Origin: Kalaharituber pfeilii
Lineage: Eukaryota; Ascomycota; Pezizomycetes; Pezizales; Pezizaceae
Direction of reading: 5' to 3'
NCBI GenBank assembly: GCA_015179045.1
Contig: WHUZ01000001.1
Location: 1,054,001 to 1,118,000 of the forward strand
DNA: 64,000 nt
Both the position numbers and the translations under genes were made by a program. This document shows positions 22,560 through 34,438 of this stretch, one piece after another; position 1 is the stretch's first letter, and every line of letters starts with the position of its first letter. A model generated the notes under the pieces. The model saw only the letters and a program-made list of their open reading frames with translations, searched no databases and was not told where the DNA came from.

Positions 22560-23506
22560 TTGTATTAAATTGAAGAAGGATATGATAGGGGAAAGTTTGA
22601 GGGGGGGTAGAGACGTGGTGGCAGACGGGACCAGTGGTATTCAATCCTAATCTTACAGTAACTGAATCTAGCTCAATGAACGAGAAGTCGAGGGGACAAA
22701 TGTAAGACAGCAAAATAGCGTGAACGAAAGCGGGTATAAGTGGGTATAAAAGCGTTCAGGAACTGGAGTATTCCGAATGCGGAACTCTGTGTTAGGGAGA
22801 GGAAGCAGACAAGGAGCGTATCAGTTATGTGGCGATAGTCGCACGCTTGTCTGGCTTGCGACGCAGGCATGAGATGGTGGAGGGGTACGCGGGGGAGCGA
22901 ATGGGACGGAGAGCAAAGGGGTCTAAAGATTGAAAGGCCCAGCATGCGCTCTTTCGTTCAGCGCCGGGCGAGTTCCATCCTCCCTCCAGCCACGGCGCTA
23001 CCCAGGGACCCGGCAGCGCAGCCGTGCCTTACGGGCCGATGTCCAATCCGACCATGCACGCGCAGGCTCTTGGCAAGTTGGAGGACCTTCAGGGCTCAGA
23101 TGCCTGGCTGACTGGTTGGGGCGTGGTAATCATATTAATGTGAATCTTGGTATGTAACACACTACAGGGATTGACTATCTCCAGTGGGTTCATCTTATCG
23201 AGGTACCAAGCTTCTTCTGGGTAGCTCGAGAGGGTGGTTTACGAAACGAAGTCCTAAGGAGCTGCGATCTCAAGTCAAGTAGCTGCATGTTCTCACGGCG
23301 AGCAAAACGGATTAAGGCTCATCGAAATCTTCTACGTTCAGTGATGAAATTGATATTGTCAATCACCGTAGATCCTTGATCCTCATCAATTCAAATGTAT
23401 TCTGGTGCGCACAGGATGCAACTGGGCTTCATAGCGGGAGCAAAAGTCACAAATTATAAAAATTCAATGTAAGATTAATCTTCAGTTTTCGAGCCCATCC
23501 ACGCGC
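22560..23506. other. Promoter region of the dehydratase gene and 3' flank of TRM82
   Basis: No additional gene is supported. A GC-richer stretch around 22860-23110 gives short plus-strand frames without recognisable content. Confidence 0.5.
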
Positions 23507-25645
23507 CTACTCTGCACCTTCTGCTTCAAACTTCCTCAAATTCTTTGCCCCATAAAAGAAGTCGTGGAGCTTGTCGTTTTGCTCCGCAGAAATCTCCCAG
23601 CTTAAAAAGTTATTCACTTCCGCTGCTACATTCCCTGCAGATGTGGAAGTATCCTACGTTTTTTAATTTAGCACGCCCTGCTCTGGTTCAATTACGATAT
23701 GTATATTATCAACATACCTGGCGAGGAACGGCATCATCAAAGCCCTCTGGGCAGTGAATTAAAATATCTCTATTATCGTCTGCGGAAGCCAATAGATGCG
23801 GAGTTGACTGCGAGTCAACACTAACCCAAATTCGCGTACCTGATGGACTATCGATGATGGCGACATCAAGGACGTTTCCCAGCGTCCCAACTGTAGTTGA
23901 GTACCGACAGCCATCCGACCCATTATCTGCGAAGACAATCAACACAGGAAGCCTATAGAATGTTAGATTACTTAAATGTATCTCCACATGGGATGAATTC
24001 AATTACAGACCCTTCTACAGAAACTAGTACCTGCTGCCGCCTAGTTTCTTCATTCCGATACTCCCATAAGCCGGTGACAGAAATCTGGAATTCTTCATCC
24101 GCCTTTGTCTCTTCTCTATCCACATCCATTGCTCCTCTTCTGATTTTGGACTCCCTGATTTTTGCTTTATTTTGTTTCACAGTTTCCAGAGCCTTGCTCA
24201 CAGGCTCTTTCAGGTCGATTTTCTGCAGTATCTTGCCCTCTAGCCAATTCCATCTTAATAAATATTCGTCTCCACCACCGGATATCAGAGTCCGCTTGTC
24301 CCATGAAGGCACAAGCAGTTTCGCCACGTATGAGGTATGACCAAGACAAAAACCTTCAATCACATAACTGTGAGGGTACCTGCTAACCCGAATATGCTCA
24401 TCCTTATCGGCGGATAGGATCCAAGTCCTCTCTAACATTTTGCCTCCATCTAGTTCCATCTTCAGTGTAACTGGCAGCACATCAATAAGTAATGATACAT
24501 GCCCGAGTAGAAGTTTATGCTTGAATGGAAGTTCTTTCGCCTCGAGATTCGCAATACTGTCTCGGGAGACAATCTTAGCTGCCTTTTGTGCGGCTTTCTT
24601 ATTTCTTTCAGTTGTAATTATGCCTCCGCCAGCGATCTTAGGTTGTGATATTATATTAGAATCGGGCGTTGTACCTGGAGCTAGTGTTGGTGTTTTACCC
24701 GGAGTATATATTAGTGGTAACGAGTATACATCGCCAAATTTGTCCGCGCAAATTATGACTACTCCATCTATGTCAACCTCCTCCTCTTCAGTCATATTCA
24801 ATTTATTCTCTAATAGCCGTAGAGCACATAGTCGCTTGGGCATATGCCTATCATAACAACATCATCAGAGGTTCCGCATTTCCATATATTATGATACTGT
24901 TCACGAACCTCTCGCTCAACAGCTGTAACTCGTCATCCCGTTTCACTTTTTTGCCTTCTTCTAAAACCAATTTCTCCCTTCCTTTTGCGAGTGCTGAGAC
25001 GTTAAACACCCTGACGGCTTTGTCCTCGTTTGTTGCTACAACTAAATATCTTCCACTCGTGGTACCGACAATATTCGTAACCAAATTAGTATCCTTCCTA
25101 GCTTGCCATCCCAGGCTGCCTGTCCCTTCAGAGACACCAGACTTCTTGCGCTTCTGGCTAGACTCCACAATTGCTGTTACAGTCACCTTCGTTACGTCTT
25201 GTGGAGGAGTGAGTGTTTCTGTAGCTGCCTTCGCCGGAGATATCTTGGGAGAGGAGGTTATGTCGTCGACCTTCCGTTTCTTAGCAGCTGCGCCCTCATC
25301 GGTGGCAGTCCCAATGGATTCAATCTGTGCGTTGCCATTCGCGTTGATCTTCTGGACCGTGTAGCCATTGCCAGGCGCAGGATTCGCTGCTTGTTTCTGT
25401 CCTTGCTTCTTCTTATTTTGGGGAATGACGCCTGGTGAGCTAACTTCTGGAGCCTCCCATTGACTTAGAAGTGAACCTGACGTTGTATCAAAAACCTGTA
25501 TAGTTCCCCCTACGCCAGCATATAAAAACTGGGTTTTGGCACAGTAATAAATTCGCTGAACTGGGTGCCGCATTTCTTCAATATCCAAGTAAGTGATGCG
25601 AGAAAACTCCAATGTTGCAATGGTTTGAATTTCTTTTTGTGGCAT
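23507..25645 (-). CDS. TRM82: tRNA (guanine-N7)-methyltransferase non-catalytic WD-repeat subunit
   Basis: Four exons: 25645-24909, 24847-24011, 23952-23718 and 23653-23507, giving 651 residues. Family landmarks are HPVQRIYYCAKTQFLYAGVG near the N-terminus, NIVGTTSGRYLVVATNEDKA, the RHMPKRLCALRLLE junction, VIICADKFGDVYSLPL, the WD blade LGHTSYVAKLLVPSWDKRTL with ISGGGDEYLLRWNW, LVSVEGLPVLIVF and the C-terminal AEQNDKLHDFFYGAKNLRKF. It acts with the catalytic Trm8 subunit to form m7G46 in tRNAs, stabilising Trm8 in the nucleus. It is longer than the yeast protein because of a low-complexity insert (residues about 85-170, rich in Lys, Thr and Ala) and an acidic insert in exon 2. Introns 1 and 2 have unusual donors, GTTCGT and GTCTGT, supported by phase and family continuity. 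Confidence 0.9.
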
Positions 25646-26278
25646 GGTAGGGCTCAGTCACAGCTAGTCCGATGAGGCTAGCAGGGATTTACAGGAACTC
25701 TAATCAATTTTGCAGTTCTCACGTGCGAATATTTACTAGCCCATTTCGGTAACCTGAGTGCAAACCAGACTACCTAGTCTGGGCTGGGGGCAGGAATCAA
25801 GCAACACTTAATTATCGTAACTAATTGCGATTGGCAGCGCAGAATTATTAGGACACAGGGCACAAGGGATTGCTTTGAGTCTTTTGGGCATAATGCTTAT
25901 GTAGTCTCATGCCACTCTTATGGGATGTTTGTTGTGAATCGCTACTTATTGTGCTCTTTATCATTGCTATGAAGCAGAAATCAAAATTGTGGCAGGAAAA
26001 GAAGTACAGAAAACACGGTAACAATAACCAGAATATTGTAGCCACAAAAGAAAAAGGAAAAAAAAGCACCTTAACCAATCATCTATATTTTACATAATCG
26101 TGAACGCAAGGTCAACTGTCACGTCCCCTATTTTTCATAAAACGGTACATTTAGAAGGTAGCCCACAAGGACCCTCATTGACCCTTCTTCTCTCCTTCTT
26201 TTCTGGGAATGTTCTGGTTTTTGTCGTTGGTGCCTGAGGGGTAGACGATTCAGCATTTTGCTCATTGAGACCATCTAG
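25646..26278. other. Intergenic between TRM82 and the quinone reductase gene
   Basis: Holds a head-to-head pair of the interspersed motif, AACCAGACTA at 25763-25772 followed at once by CTAGTCTGG, and a TAGTCTCATG copy near 25899. No gene seen. Confidence 0.5.
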
Positions 26279-27011
26279 TCAGAAGTTAACTTTAGAGATA
26301 GTATCCCAGAACATCTTGCCCTGTGCTTCAGCAAGGGCAAGCTCCTTCTCTGTTGGCTGTCGGGACCCATCACCCTAGAGCCTGTTAGTTGTTTTTCTCA
26401 AGCAACCCTCTCAGTTACGTAGAACACATACAGCAAAGGTACCGGCTCCCCATGGAGAACCCCCACGGACTTCAGTCATTTCATTGGCGAGGGAAAAGGT
26501 GTGTTTATATCCCAATGGAACATAGATCATACCGTGGTGGGCAAGGGTAGAGACAGCGTTAAGGGCAGTGACCTCCTGTCCACCACCTTGTGTTCCGGTG
26601 GAGACGAAAAGGCCAACATATTTGCCGCTCAGAGCACCGGCAGCCCAGAGGCCGCCTGTTTGGTCAATGAAAGCCTTCCATTGGCCCGGGAAATTGCCAT
26701 AACGAGTCGGGATACCAAACAAGTATGCATTGAAGTCCTTTAGTTTACCAATGGTAATTATTGGGTAGTTAGTCTTAGCAGGGGCATGCATCTTTGCGAG
26801 GACTTCATCTGAAAGAGTCTCCGGGATTCTGTAAAAGATAATTAGTGATGTTCATAGTAATGTAGACTTCTCTATAAAACTGGACGCACTGGAAAATGGT
26901 CGCTTTTCCTCCTGCAGCCTCAATCCCTTTTTTTTCCGCCTCGGCGAGCTTGGCTATGTGCCCATACATGGAGTAGATGATGATTGCGACTTCGGCTCCA
27001 GCCATTGTCAT
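26279..27011 (-). CDS. PST2: NAD(P)H:quinone oxidoreductase, WrbA family (flavodoxin-like)
   Basis: Three exons: 27011-26890, 26828-26432 and 26374-26279, giving 204 residues, the usual size for the family. The flavodoxin-like FMN-binding start reads [21 protein letters not shown]. Then come [13 protein letters not shown] across intron 1, the FMN loop [50 protein letters not shown] and [19 protein letters not shown] at the intron 2 junction. WrbA-type enzymes reduce quinones by two electrons using FMN, limiting oxidative stress; yeast Pst2, Rfs1 and Ycp4 and the fungal Alt a 7/Cla h 7-type allergens are relatives. Two close ATGs (27011 and 27005) are both possible starts. Intron 1 has donor GTGCGT. 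Confidence 0.92.
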
Positions 27012-29261
27012 TGTAGTTTATATGTTCCTTATTGGTTGAAAGAGGATTCTGGTTCGTAGCTACGAGGCAAAAATGTTTCAGAATGGAGAGAGGTAAAATC
27101 GAGTATTTTATATGATCCTACGATCTAAATGTGCAGACAATCAGATCCAGGTATCTTGCGCTGATGCTGAAAAAAGGAACTCATAGAAGGGAGATTTAGG
27201 AGACCTTTATAGCTTCATCTGGACCCACAGAACCCACCACCGCACCAAGGGCGAGTCTTGCTACCATGAATGCAAATGTCGAAGGCGCAAGATTTGAAAT
27301 TCTCTCATGATGTGCCGAGTGGCCATGGCCCTAGCTGGACAGGGTGCGTAATCGGTCATCCCATGTTCGTCACAGTATAAGCTATCAGTCAGAATCTAAG
27401 GTGCTTATGCACCCTGCGCACCAACAGATATGTAAAATTTTACTAAGATTACCTGCTAGAGTATATCATACAGTATCTTGATTGGCTTGCGGCGTACTAC
27501 CTGCAACCGTCCTAGCTAAACCAACTGCATTGCAGCTCTTGATTCCAGACCTCAGGTACCTACCCGCGTGCAACCGCATTAGTAATGATTCGTTAATATG
27601 TAACTACAGGTGACCCTAGCTATGATGAAACTCTTGATAGTGAAATGTTGGCTATAGTGGCTGCGCAGCTAAAACACCCTGGCTATAGTGAAAAGAAGCA
27701 CTATAGTGAAAATGAAGAACTCACGACTAAGTAATTCAGCTACAAGTAAAGTCTACTTGCTATAGTGAAAAACCGGGGGTAGCCTCACTACTGTCTTATG
27801 TAATAGGCTTAGCAGAGTGGTGATTTATTTCAAGATATCTCAATACAAAAAGGAAAAAAATCTTTTGGTGTATCTGACTGGCTTGCCATCGGGATTAGGA
27901 AATAATTTGCATAACTATTCTGAAATCATTTCTGCTGGGCGCTGCCCCACTTCCTAGCGAGCATGATATACCTTCCATTTCTCTAGAGCTGGGCGTCCAA
28001 AGCGGCGTTGAGGGCCAGGGTGACCTGTAATCAAGGCAGTGTCGAACCAGACTACCGCTTTCATGATTTGAAACAACATATCCATACCTGTCCAGTCCTT
28101 ACTGGTTCAATGCGAATCCAGACTGCTTCCCAATTCCAAAAAGGTAAAGTATAATAAGCAAGCAAATGCATATCACATCTGGGGTGCTTTGCTCTCGTTC
28201 CCAGGCCTGATTGGGGCGCTTTGCTTTCGAATTTCGATTTGAGTGCTTCCAAAAAGTGCACTCATAATACCCACAATAGTCTAATTTACAGTAGTAATGC
28301 GTTCAGACTTGTGCCTGGTTTGGCACAGGCCCTCGGTAGGTTCTGATTTGCATTGGCAGCTCCGGCATATTTAGGCGACTTGCTGCGTATATTGATTTCA
28401 GGTAAGGCATTCATACAATCAATTTTTCGTTTCAGTTACCATCAAAAACATTGATCTTTATCGCGGCACACGGCACTACACTAGAGAGTCAGCTTAAGCG
28501 ATTATGCAATTATTGGAATATCACTTGGTGAGACACCTCAAATTTGCAATTGTGTGATGTAACATAATAACGTGATATTCGTACCACAATTGCTAATGGA
28601 TTATGCCCGCAGTGTGTTCATCAATCACATCATGTACCCCATTCTGGCTTCCGTTATGTCCCTGCCTCAAGCCTTTCTTCATGAGGGAAATTGTTTCTTA
28701 TCTCATTGGGTATTGAAAAAAATAGTCGGATTAATTTGAGCAAGAGTAGTTGGAGGAATCTAGCCTGCACATGTTTTCACGGAAGCATGGGACTTAGGAT
28801 GCGCAATGTTTGAGGAACTCATAAGGGTATGCTAGCAGATACGCTGCTTCTTTACGTATACATAATTCAAATTATACCGGCTTATGGCCTTCAAAGAATT
28901 GTGCACTGACCCGTGGCTTTCGAAGTGTTCGGAAACTAGACGCTGGTTCGATATCCTCATTTGGTGCTTATTCTACAGAAGAAATGTCTTTGTAGTTTTT
29001 GAGCGAATGATCTTTTTAAACACCTATCAATAGCAGTATTCAGATTAGACTGTCCTCATATAAAATGGAATCCGGCGGACAAACCAGTTTATCCGGTCTG
29101 TAGTCTGAGTACCCTCTTGTGAAAATCGGATTTTTTGTCAAATTGGAAACTGGTTTTGGGTCCAAAAATCCACCGGAATTTATGCAAAAATCCGACCGGT
29201 TTTTTTCCGCCAAAAAATGCGAAAATAAACCGGTTTAACCAGTTTATAACATGAAAATACC
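27012..29261. other. Intergenic, repeat-bearing, no gene supported
   Basis: CTATAGTG recurs at 27652, 27683, 27701 and 27760, the last three followed by AAAA. AACCAGACTA lies at 28045-28054. A stretch at 29060-29255 repeats CCGGTTT/AACCAGTTTAT-like words in both orientations. Frames here are short and unconvincing. Confidence 0.5.
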
Positions 29262-29388
29262 AGTCTCGTAACCAGACGCTGACTAAGCGGACTTTCATGC
29301 ATGGGTGTTGCTCCTAAGCGGTGTTGCTCCTAAGCGGAGCAACACCCATGCATGAAAGTCCGCTTAGTCAGCGTCTGGTTACGAGACT
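29262..29388. mobile_element. Perfect long inverted repeat (MITE-like), 53-bp arms
   Basis: The left arm (29262-29314) begins AGTCTCGTAACCAGACGCTG and the right arm (29336-29388) is its exact reverse complement over all 53 bases. The 21-base spacer is TAAGCGG, TGTTGCTCC, TAAGC, which itself repeats the inner end of the arm. The termini match the MITE at 11722 (AGTCTCGTAACC). Perfect arms imply recent origin or maintenance by gene conversion. No clear target-site duplication is seen. As RNA it would fold into a 53-bp duplex. Confidence 0.9.
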
Positions 29389-30997
29389 ATGGTACACCTT
29401 CTTAGCCATGTGATTCTTCAGTTTCCATATGTATCTACATTGCTACATACTCATTATGTAGTGTTTACATTGTACGAACTTACTTATACATGTACTCTAC
29501 CTTATTCGAAATTGGGTTTATGCTGCGTAGAGTTTTTACCAATTACCAAAACTCAGGGTGAATGTGGACGACTTCGCCAGTTAATAAAGAATAGCTCAAA
29601 GGGTTTTAAAGTCGCCAATATCGGCTCCATGGTTGATAACTAATTGTCGTTATAGTAAATTACGGAGTACCCATGCAAGAGTACGAAGGATTTGGCACTG
29701 CCCGGCGTCAACCATGTTACTGTAGTAGGTACTAATAATCGCACTATGGTTCCTAGTGTTTCCGGGGCTGCATGATGCGATCGTGGAACACGATATGATA
29801 GCATACAAATGTTTTCACACAACAGTATGTATGGTGCAACTGAACTGAACGTTGCCTGGTTCGAGATTGCGCTGCGGATTTCTTCGGAAACACTACACTG
29901 CATTGGGACGTCGAAGGAAGCTGAGAAAAACATATGATAGTCCGGTTGCAACGAGACTAATGTCGGGCGCTGGGCTGATTGGGTGAAGCGCTAATGTTAC
30001 CAATTAAGTAGCTTCATCGCCAGCCTACTATCATAAGTACTTAGTAAGGACCTGCCACACTAGTCTGGTTACTTGCACGCTTGCAGCTGCTACATAGCGG
30101 GTGTTTTAGTCTCATGGAGCGTATCATACGGAGGAGGTCTAACAAACATTATCAAACTTCTTTATGATACTCATCTCAACGCAATAAATATTAATACTAT
30201 ACTCCCTCTTCAACACTCCTCCCATTTCATTTATCGTCTGCTCCTTCAATAATATAGTAGGGTAATGGATCCAGGTGGGTAACTCAAACGAAATGTGTGG
30301 TGTTAGTGATTTACAGGTATGAGCAAGGGACGCTTCCACCGCTAACTTACTGTTTCCATCAATTGTTTTCGGTACGGCAAAACAAAGGAAAAGAAAGAAT
30401 ACAACTAGGAAACGAGAGGTACAGACATCTACACCAGGATACGAGAGGTACAAAGATACCGCTCGACTACAGAGTTGTTGCTGTCGAAACACACTACATC
30501 GAATCTACTATAGCCTCTCAGTGCACATGACCTGGATGTATGCTACTCCAGCAGCAAGGCAAGAGGGTAAAAGATTCAGAAACGGCAACCATAGGATAGA
30601 GCTTTCTGTGCATCCAAAGCTAGTCTTCGTACCCATAGCCGCTGTAGTGATTAAATCCATACTACTGTAACTGTGCATGTACGAGTTTACATCGTGCGTG
30701 TAGATGTTCTGGGGCTTTTCGTGGCAGATGTCCCTGAGCGGTCCAGCGCATGTGTATAGCTACTGTGCCTAAACTACTTGGAGCATATGGATATCCTCTG
30801 TTCTATAGTTACATTGATATCATAGGTGTTTCTCCTATCATCAGAGGGCTTGAGGGTGGTAGAACGAATGTTACACAGACGCCTGTTGCGCACGTGTCTG
30901 AGGTGTGATCCTTAAAACGATGGAAGTCTGCCCGTGAATGCTTGGCGTCTCCATAGGATTACTGGGCCATTTTACATCGTAATTTCAAAATGAGTTG
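29389..30997. other. Intergenic, upstream of ALG9
   Basis: Contains TAGTCTGGTT (30061-30070, reverse of AACCAGACTA) and a TAGTCTCATG copy near 30107. No gene is recognised. Confidence 0.5.
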
Positions 30998-33268
30998 ATG
31001 TCTCGCATTGAAAGTTTGACCACAACATCACAGGTTGTTCTTCAGGATGGAGAAATCGGCTGCTTCAGCTTCCCGAAGGTAGCAATCACTCGTGTTAAAC
31101 TAGGCTCACAGCTAATTGCGGTTAGCAGCAGAGACAAAGGGACCCAGATTACCGTACGACCGATATTCTCAAAGCTCACCGTTTTCTCGACATTACTGGT
31201 GATACGCCTTCTAGCAGCCCGCTATGCAACGATACCCGACTGCGACGAAGGTTTGCAACGCGCAATAATTCTTGCTATATTTGTACAGTTGCTGACTGGA
31301 CATGACCTCCAGTCTTTAACTACTGGGAACCCACACACTATCTCTCGCACAACAATGGGCTTCAAACTTGGGAGTATTCCCCTGCGTACGCAATCAGGAG
31401 TTGGGCATATGTGGGACTTCATGCTATCTTAAGCAGGTGGATATCAATTCTCCCGCAGTTGACAAAGGTTCGTTTGTCGGCTACCAGTTCGGGAAACGAT
31501 AATCCTGAGTCTTGCGCATTGCTAACGGAGATAACATTCAGATTCACGAATTCTACGGCTTACGCTGTATCTTCGCGGCAGTCTGTGCATTGTGTGAAAC
31601 TACGCTTTACAGTTCCTTGTCAATCAATGTGGGCAGGAGGATTGGGATGTTTTATTTGATTGCCACCATGACAGCCGCGGGTATGTTCCATGCTGCTACC
31701 GCGTTCCTGCCATCGACTTTTGCAATGTATACCACTATGTTGGGCATGGCAGCTTTTATTGATAGACCGCGGGCTGGCGGATTGAGAACTGTTGAAGGTA
31801 TCTTCTGGTTTGCTGTCGGTGGAATCTTAGGATGGCCATTCAGCATGGCCATGGCTCTCCCATTTGTAATAAAACACCTCCTACAAATTATTGGCACATT
31901 TGGTTTCCGAAAAACATTTGGAATCTTTGTGAAGGGTGCTCTAGTAGCTCTTACAGTTTTGGTATGTTGTCATTGTCAACCGTCAGAAGCGTGGATGCTA
32001 ATGCTGTATCCTAGGCGAGTGTAACAGCCATCGACACAATGGCTTATAAGAGGCTTGAGTTTGTTCCCTTAAACATTGTTCTGTACAATGTGTTTGGTGG
32101 CTCAGGCAAGGGCCCGGATATCTACGGCACCGAGCCATGGTGGTTCTACTTGGCAAATTTGGCCTTGAACTTCAATGTCCATCTTCTACTTGCTCTCATG
32201 AGTGCACCTGTTCTGGTATTGTAGCGTCTCGATTAATCTTCATCCGGAATAAACTAACGGACACAGTTTTTGTTTTCTCTATTCCCAATCCCGACATCCA
32301 ATAGCAATAACAAGCAATATCAGCCCCCAACAACCACTCTCATCACACTCTTGATTCCTTTCTATCTTTGGCTGGGTGTCTTTACCCTTCAGGCGCATAA
32401 GGAGGAACGCTTTATGTTCGTGGCTTATCCTGCACTATGTGTATCTTCTGCTATTGCATTTCATCTTACCTTGTCAATCTGGGGGACAATTTCCACAGCA
32501 ATCTCATCAAAGATGAAGCTGCCATTCCAGTATACTGCGCTTTCCCTGATCAATTGGGGGGTCCTATTCGTGCCTATGGCGGCTGGCCTGATACTGTCAC
32601 TTTCAAGGATTGTAGCCATTTTAACGAACTATAGCGCTCCGATGTCTATGTATGGACCCCAGTACCTTCCCGAAAATGCAATTGGGAATATTTGTTTTGG
32701 GAAAGAGTGGTATAGATTTCCGTCCAGCTATTTTCTGCCAGACGGAGTGCGGCCAAAGTTCCTAAAGAGCGCATTCGCCGGATTGCTACCTGGACAATTT
32801 CTAGAAGGTACACCCGGAACATTGGAAAGGCCAGGGATATGGGTTATTCCAGAGGGGATGAATGATGAGAATAAGGAAGACATGTCAAAATATGTAAGAA
32901 AATTTTCTTTGCCTCATCACTTATGTAAGATTGATCCTCACAAGGGGATTCTGCAGGTTGATATATCCGCTTGTGACTACCTCGTGGATTCATACCTACC
33001 ATCATCCTCTTCCCACCCTTCAGCTGAGGAGCCAAATTACATGCTGGATGACTCGGCCTGGGAACGAATTCACTGCGAGAAATTTCTCGATGCAGCTGGC
33101 ACTCTATTGTTTTTGGATAGGGCCTTCTGGATTCCTGGCATGACCCGGCGGAAGACATGGGGTGGGTACTGCCTCTTGAAACGACAACAGGAGCCAGATA
33201 ACATTCTAGTAATGCTGGAGAAGGACTCTTGGCCGGATGATGAGCGAATATTAAAAGACGAATTATAA
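30998..33268 (+). CDS. ALG9: ALG9-type alpha-1,2-mannosyltransferase (GT22), N-glycan assembly in the ER
   Basis: Five exons: 30998-31250, 31313-31467, 31542-31961, 32015-32215 and 32267-33268, giving 676 residues with every phase closing. The lumenal catalytic loop reads PDCDE, then VFNYWEPTHYLSHNNGLQTW across intron 1. Multiple hydrophobic spans follow (MFYLIATMTAAGMFHAATAF, FAVGGILGWPFSMAMALPFV), then GGSGKGPDIYGTEPWWFY and the GT22 signature QAHKEERFMFVAYPAL. The enzyme adds mannose residues from dolichol-phosphate-mannose to the lipid-linked oligosaccharide in the ER lumen. The N-terminal 75 residues before RLLAARYA are unusual, so the start is less certain; an intron could remain in exon 1. 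A three-codon uORF (ATG AGT TGA, 30990-30998) overlaps the proposed start by one base. Intron donors include GTTTGC and GTTCGT. Confidence 0.92.
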
Positions 33269-34438
33269 ATTCTCTGCATATTTTCTAGAGTATATATGGG
33301 CTTCTACTCGTTTTTGCGTCCTTTGAGGTTGAACATTACATCATTGTAACTCGATTTATAATACATTAGAGTTTTTTAGTAATAGAGAGCGGTTTATTGT
33401 TCCGGAGCTTAAGATGGAAATATGAATGTGACTGCAAACTGGGTCTTTCGTGGCCGCTTACGGATATTGGCCGCCTATGGGCGGCGTAATTGCTACATAT
33501 GCCCGCGACGGGCATTGATCGGTTACCTAGTGAAGTTACTTTCCGATACCACGCAGGTTGAGCCACTTTCTTTCTCTTTGACTGGTCCGAGGCGCCGGCC
33601 AGCAGAGATGGACGTGCTGTTTTAATAGGCACTCGGTTTTGGTACCTATGATAAGTATTACTAGTATCATAAATATCCGCTGAGTACATCCTATCCAGCT
33701 TCAACTCGTCACTCAATGTCTGTTGCAAGCATAGGCGCCCATGCGGTTAAATGGGCGGCATATGCTACCCATGGACAGCCCGATGGTTACGTACGGCCCA
33801 GAAACATATATGTGCTGTGGAACATAAACATACACCAGGAAAACTATTCGGCTCTCTACCGCTAGTTCCAGCAATAGTACTATGTAATTCCAATTTCTAT
33901 CACCCACCAGACTAACATTCGTAACCCCCATCATGCAGCTCATTAAAATTTTTTTTTACACTTCTGCCCACCCTAGTTGAGACACACTAAGAAGAATATC
34001 ATAATACAGATAAAAATCGAAAAAAAAAAAAAAAAAACCGAGCAAATGTTAAGAGAAACTCAACGCCCCGGCCCATGGAAGCAACTGGTAATAACGATAC
34101 ATGACCTCGGGTAAGCAAGCTGTAACCATCGTAGACGCCTAACAAAAGATATTATAAGAAAGTAGTGTATAAAGGTAAGTCTGAAAGTCATAAGCTCTTT
34201 GCGGAAAATAATATTAGGAGGGACAAGTTCTACAGAAGAGAATATTATAAAGCTGTAGACATACCAAAGAAAAAAATGTACAAGAATGCATATTGACAAA
34301 CCGGTAGCGATATATAACCCGCCTAAACCCATTAGATAGAATTTTCAGAATTCATGCTGCGCCGAAACAACCAAGAGACACCAGAGATTAGTAAATATAC
34401 ATCCTATCAAAACATACAGCTTCTTTCAATCGTTTGAA
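33269..34438. other. Convergent 3' region between ALG9 and LTE1
   Basis: About 1.2 kb holding both 3' ends and an A18 run at 34020-34037. No gene is recognised. Confidence 0.55.

Noticed and set aside
34020..34037. A18 run as a retroposon tail
   Set aside because: No duplicated flanking sequence could be found on either side, unlike the element at 61267.
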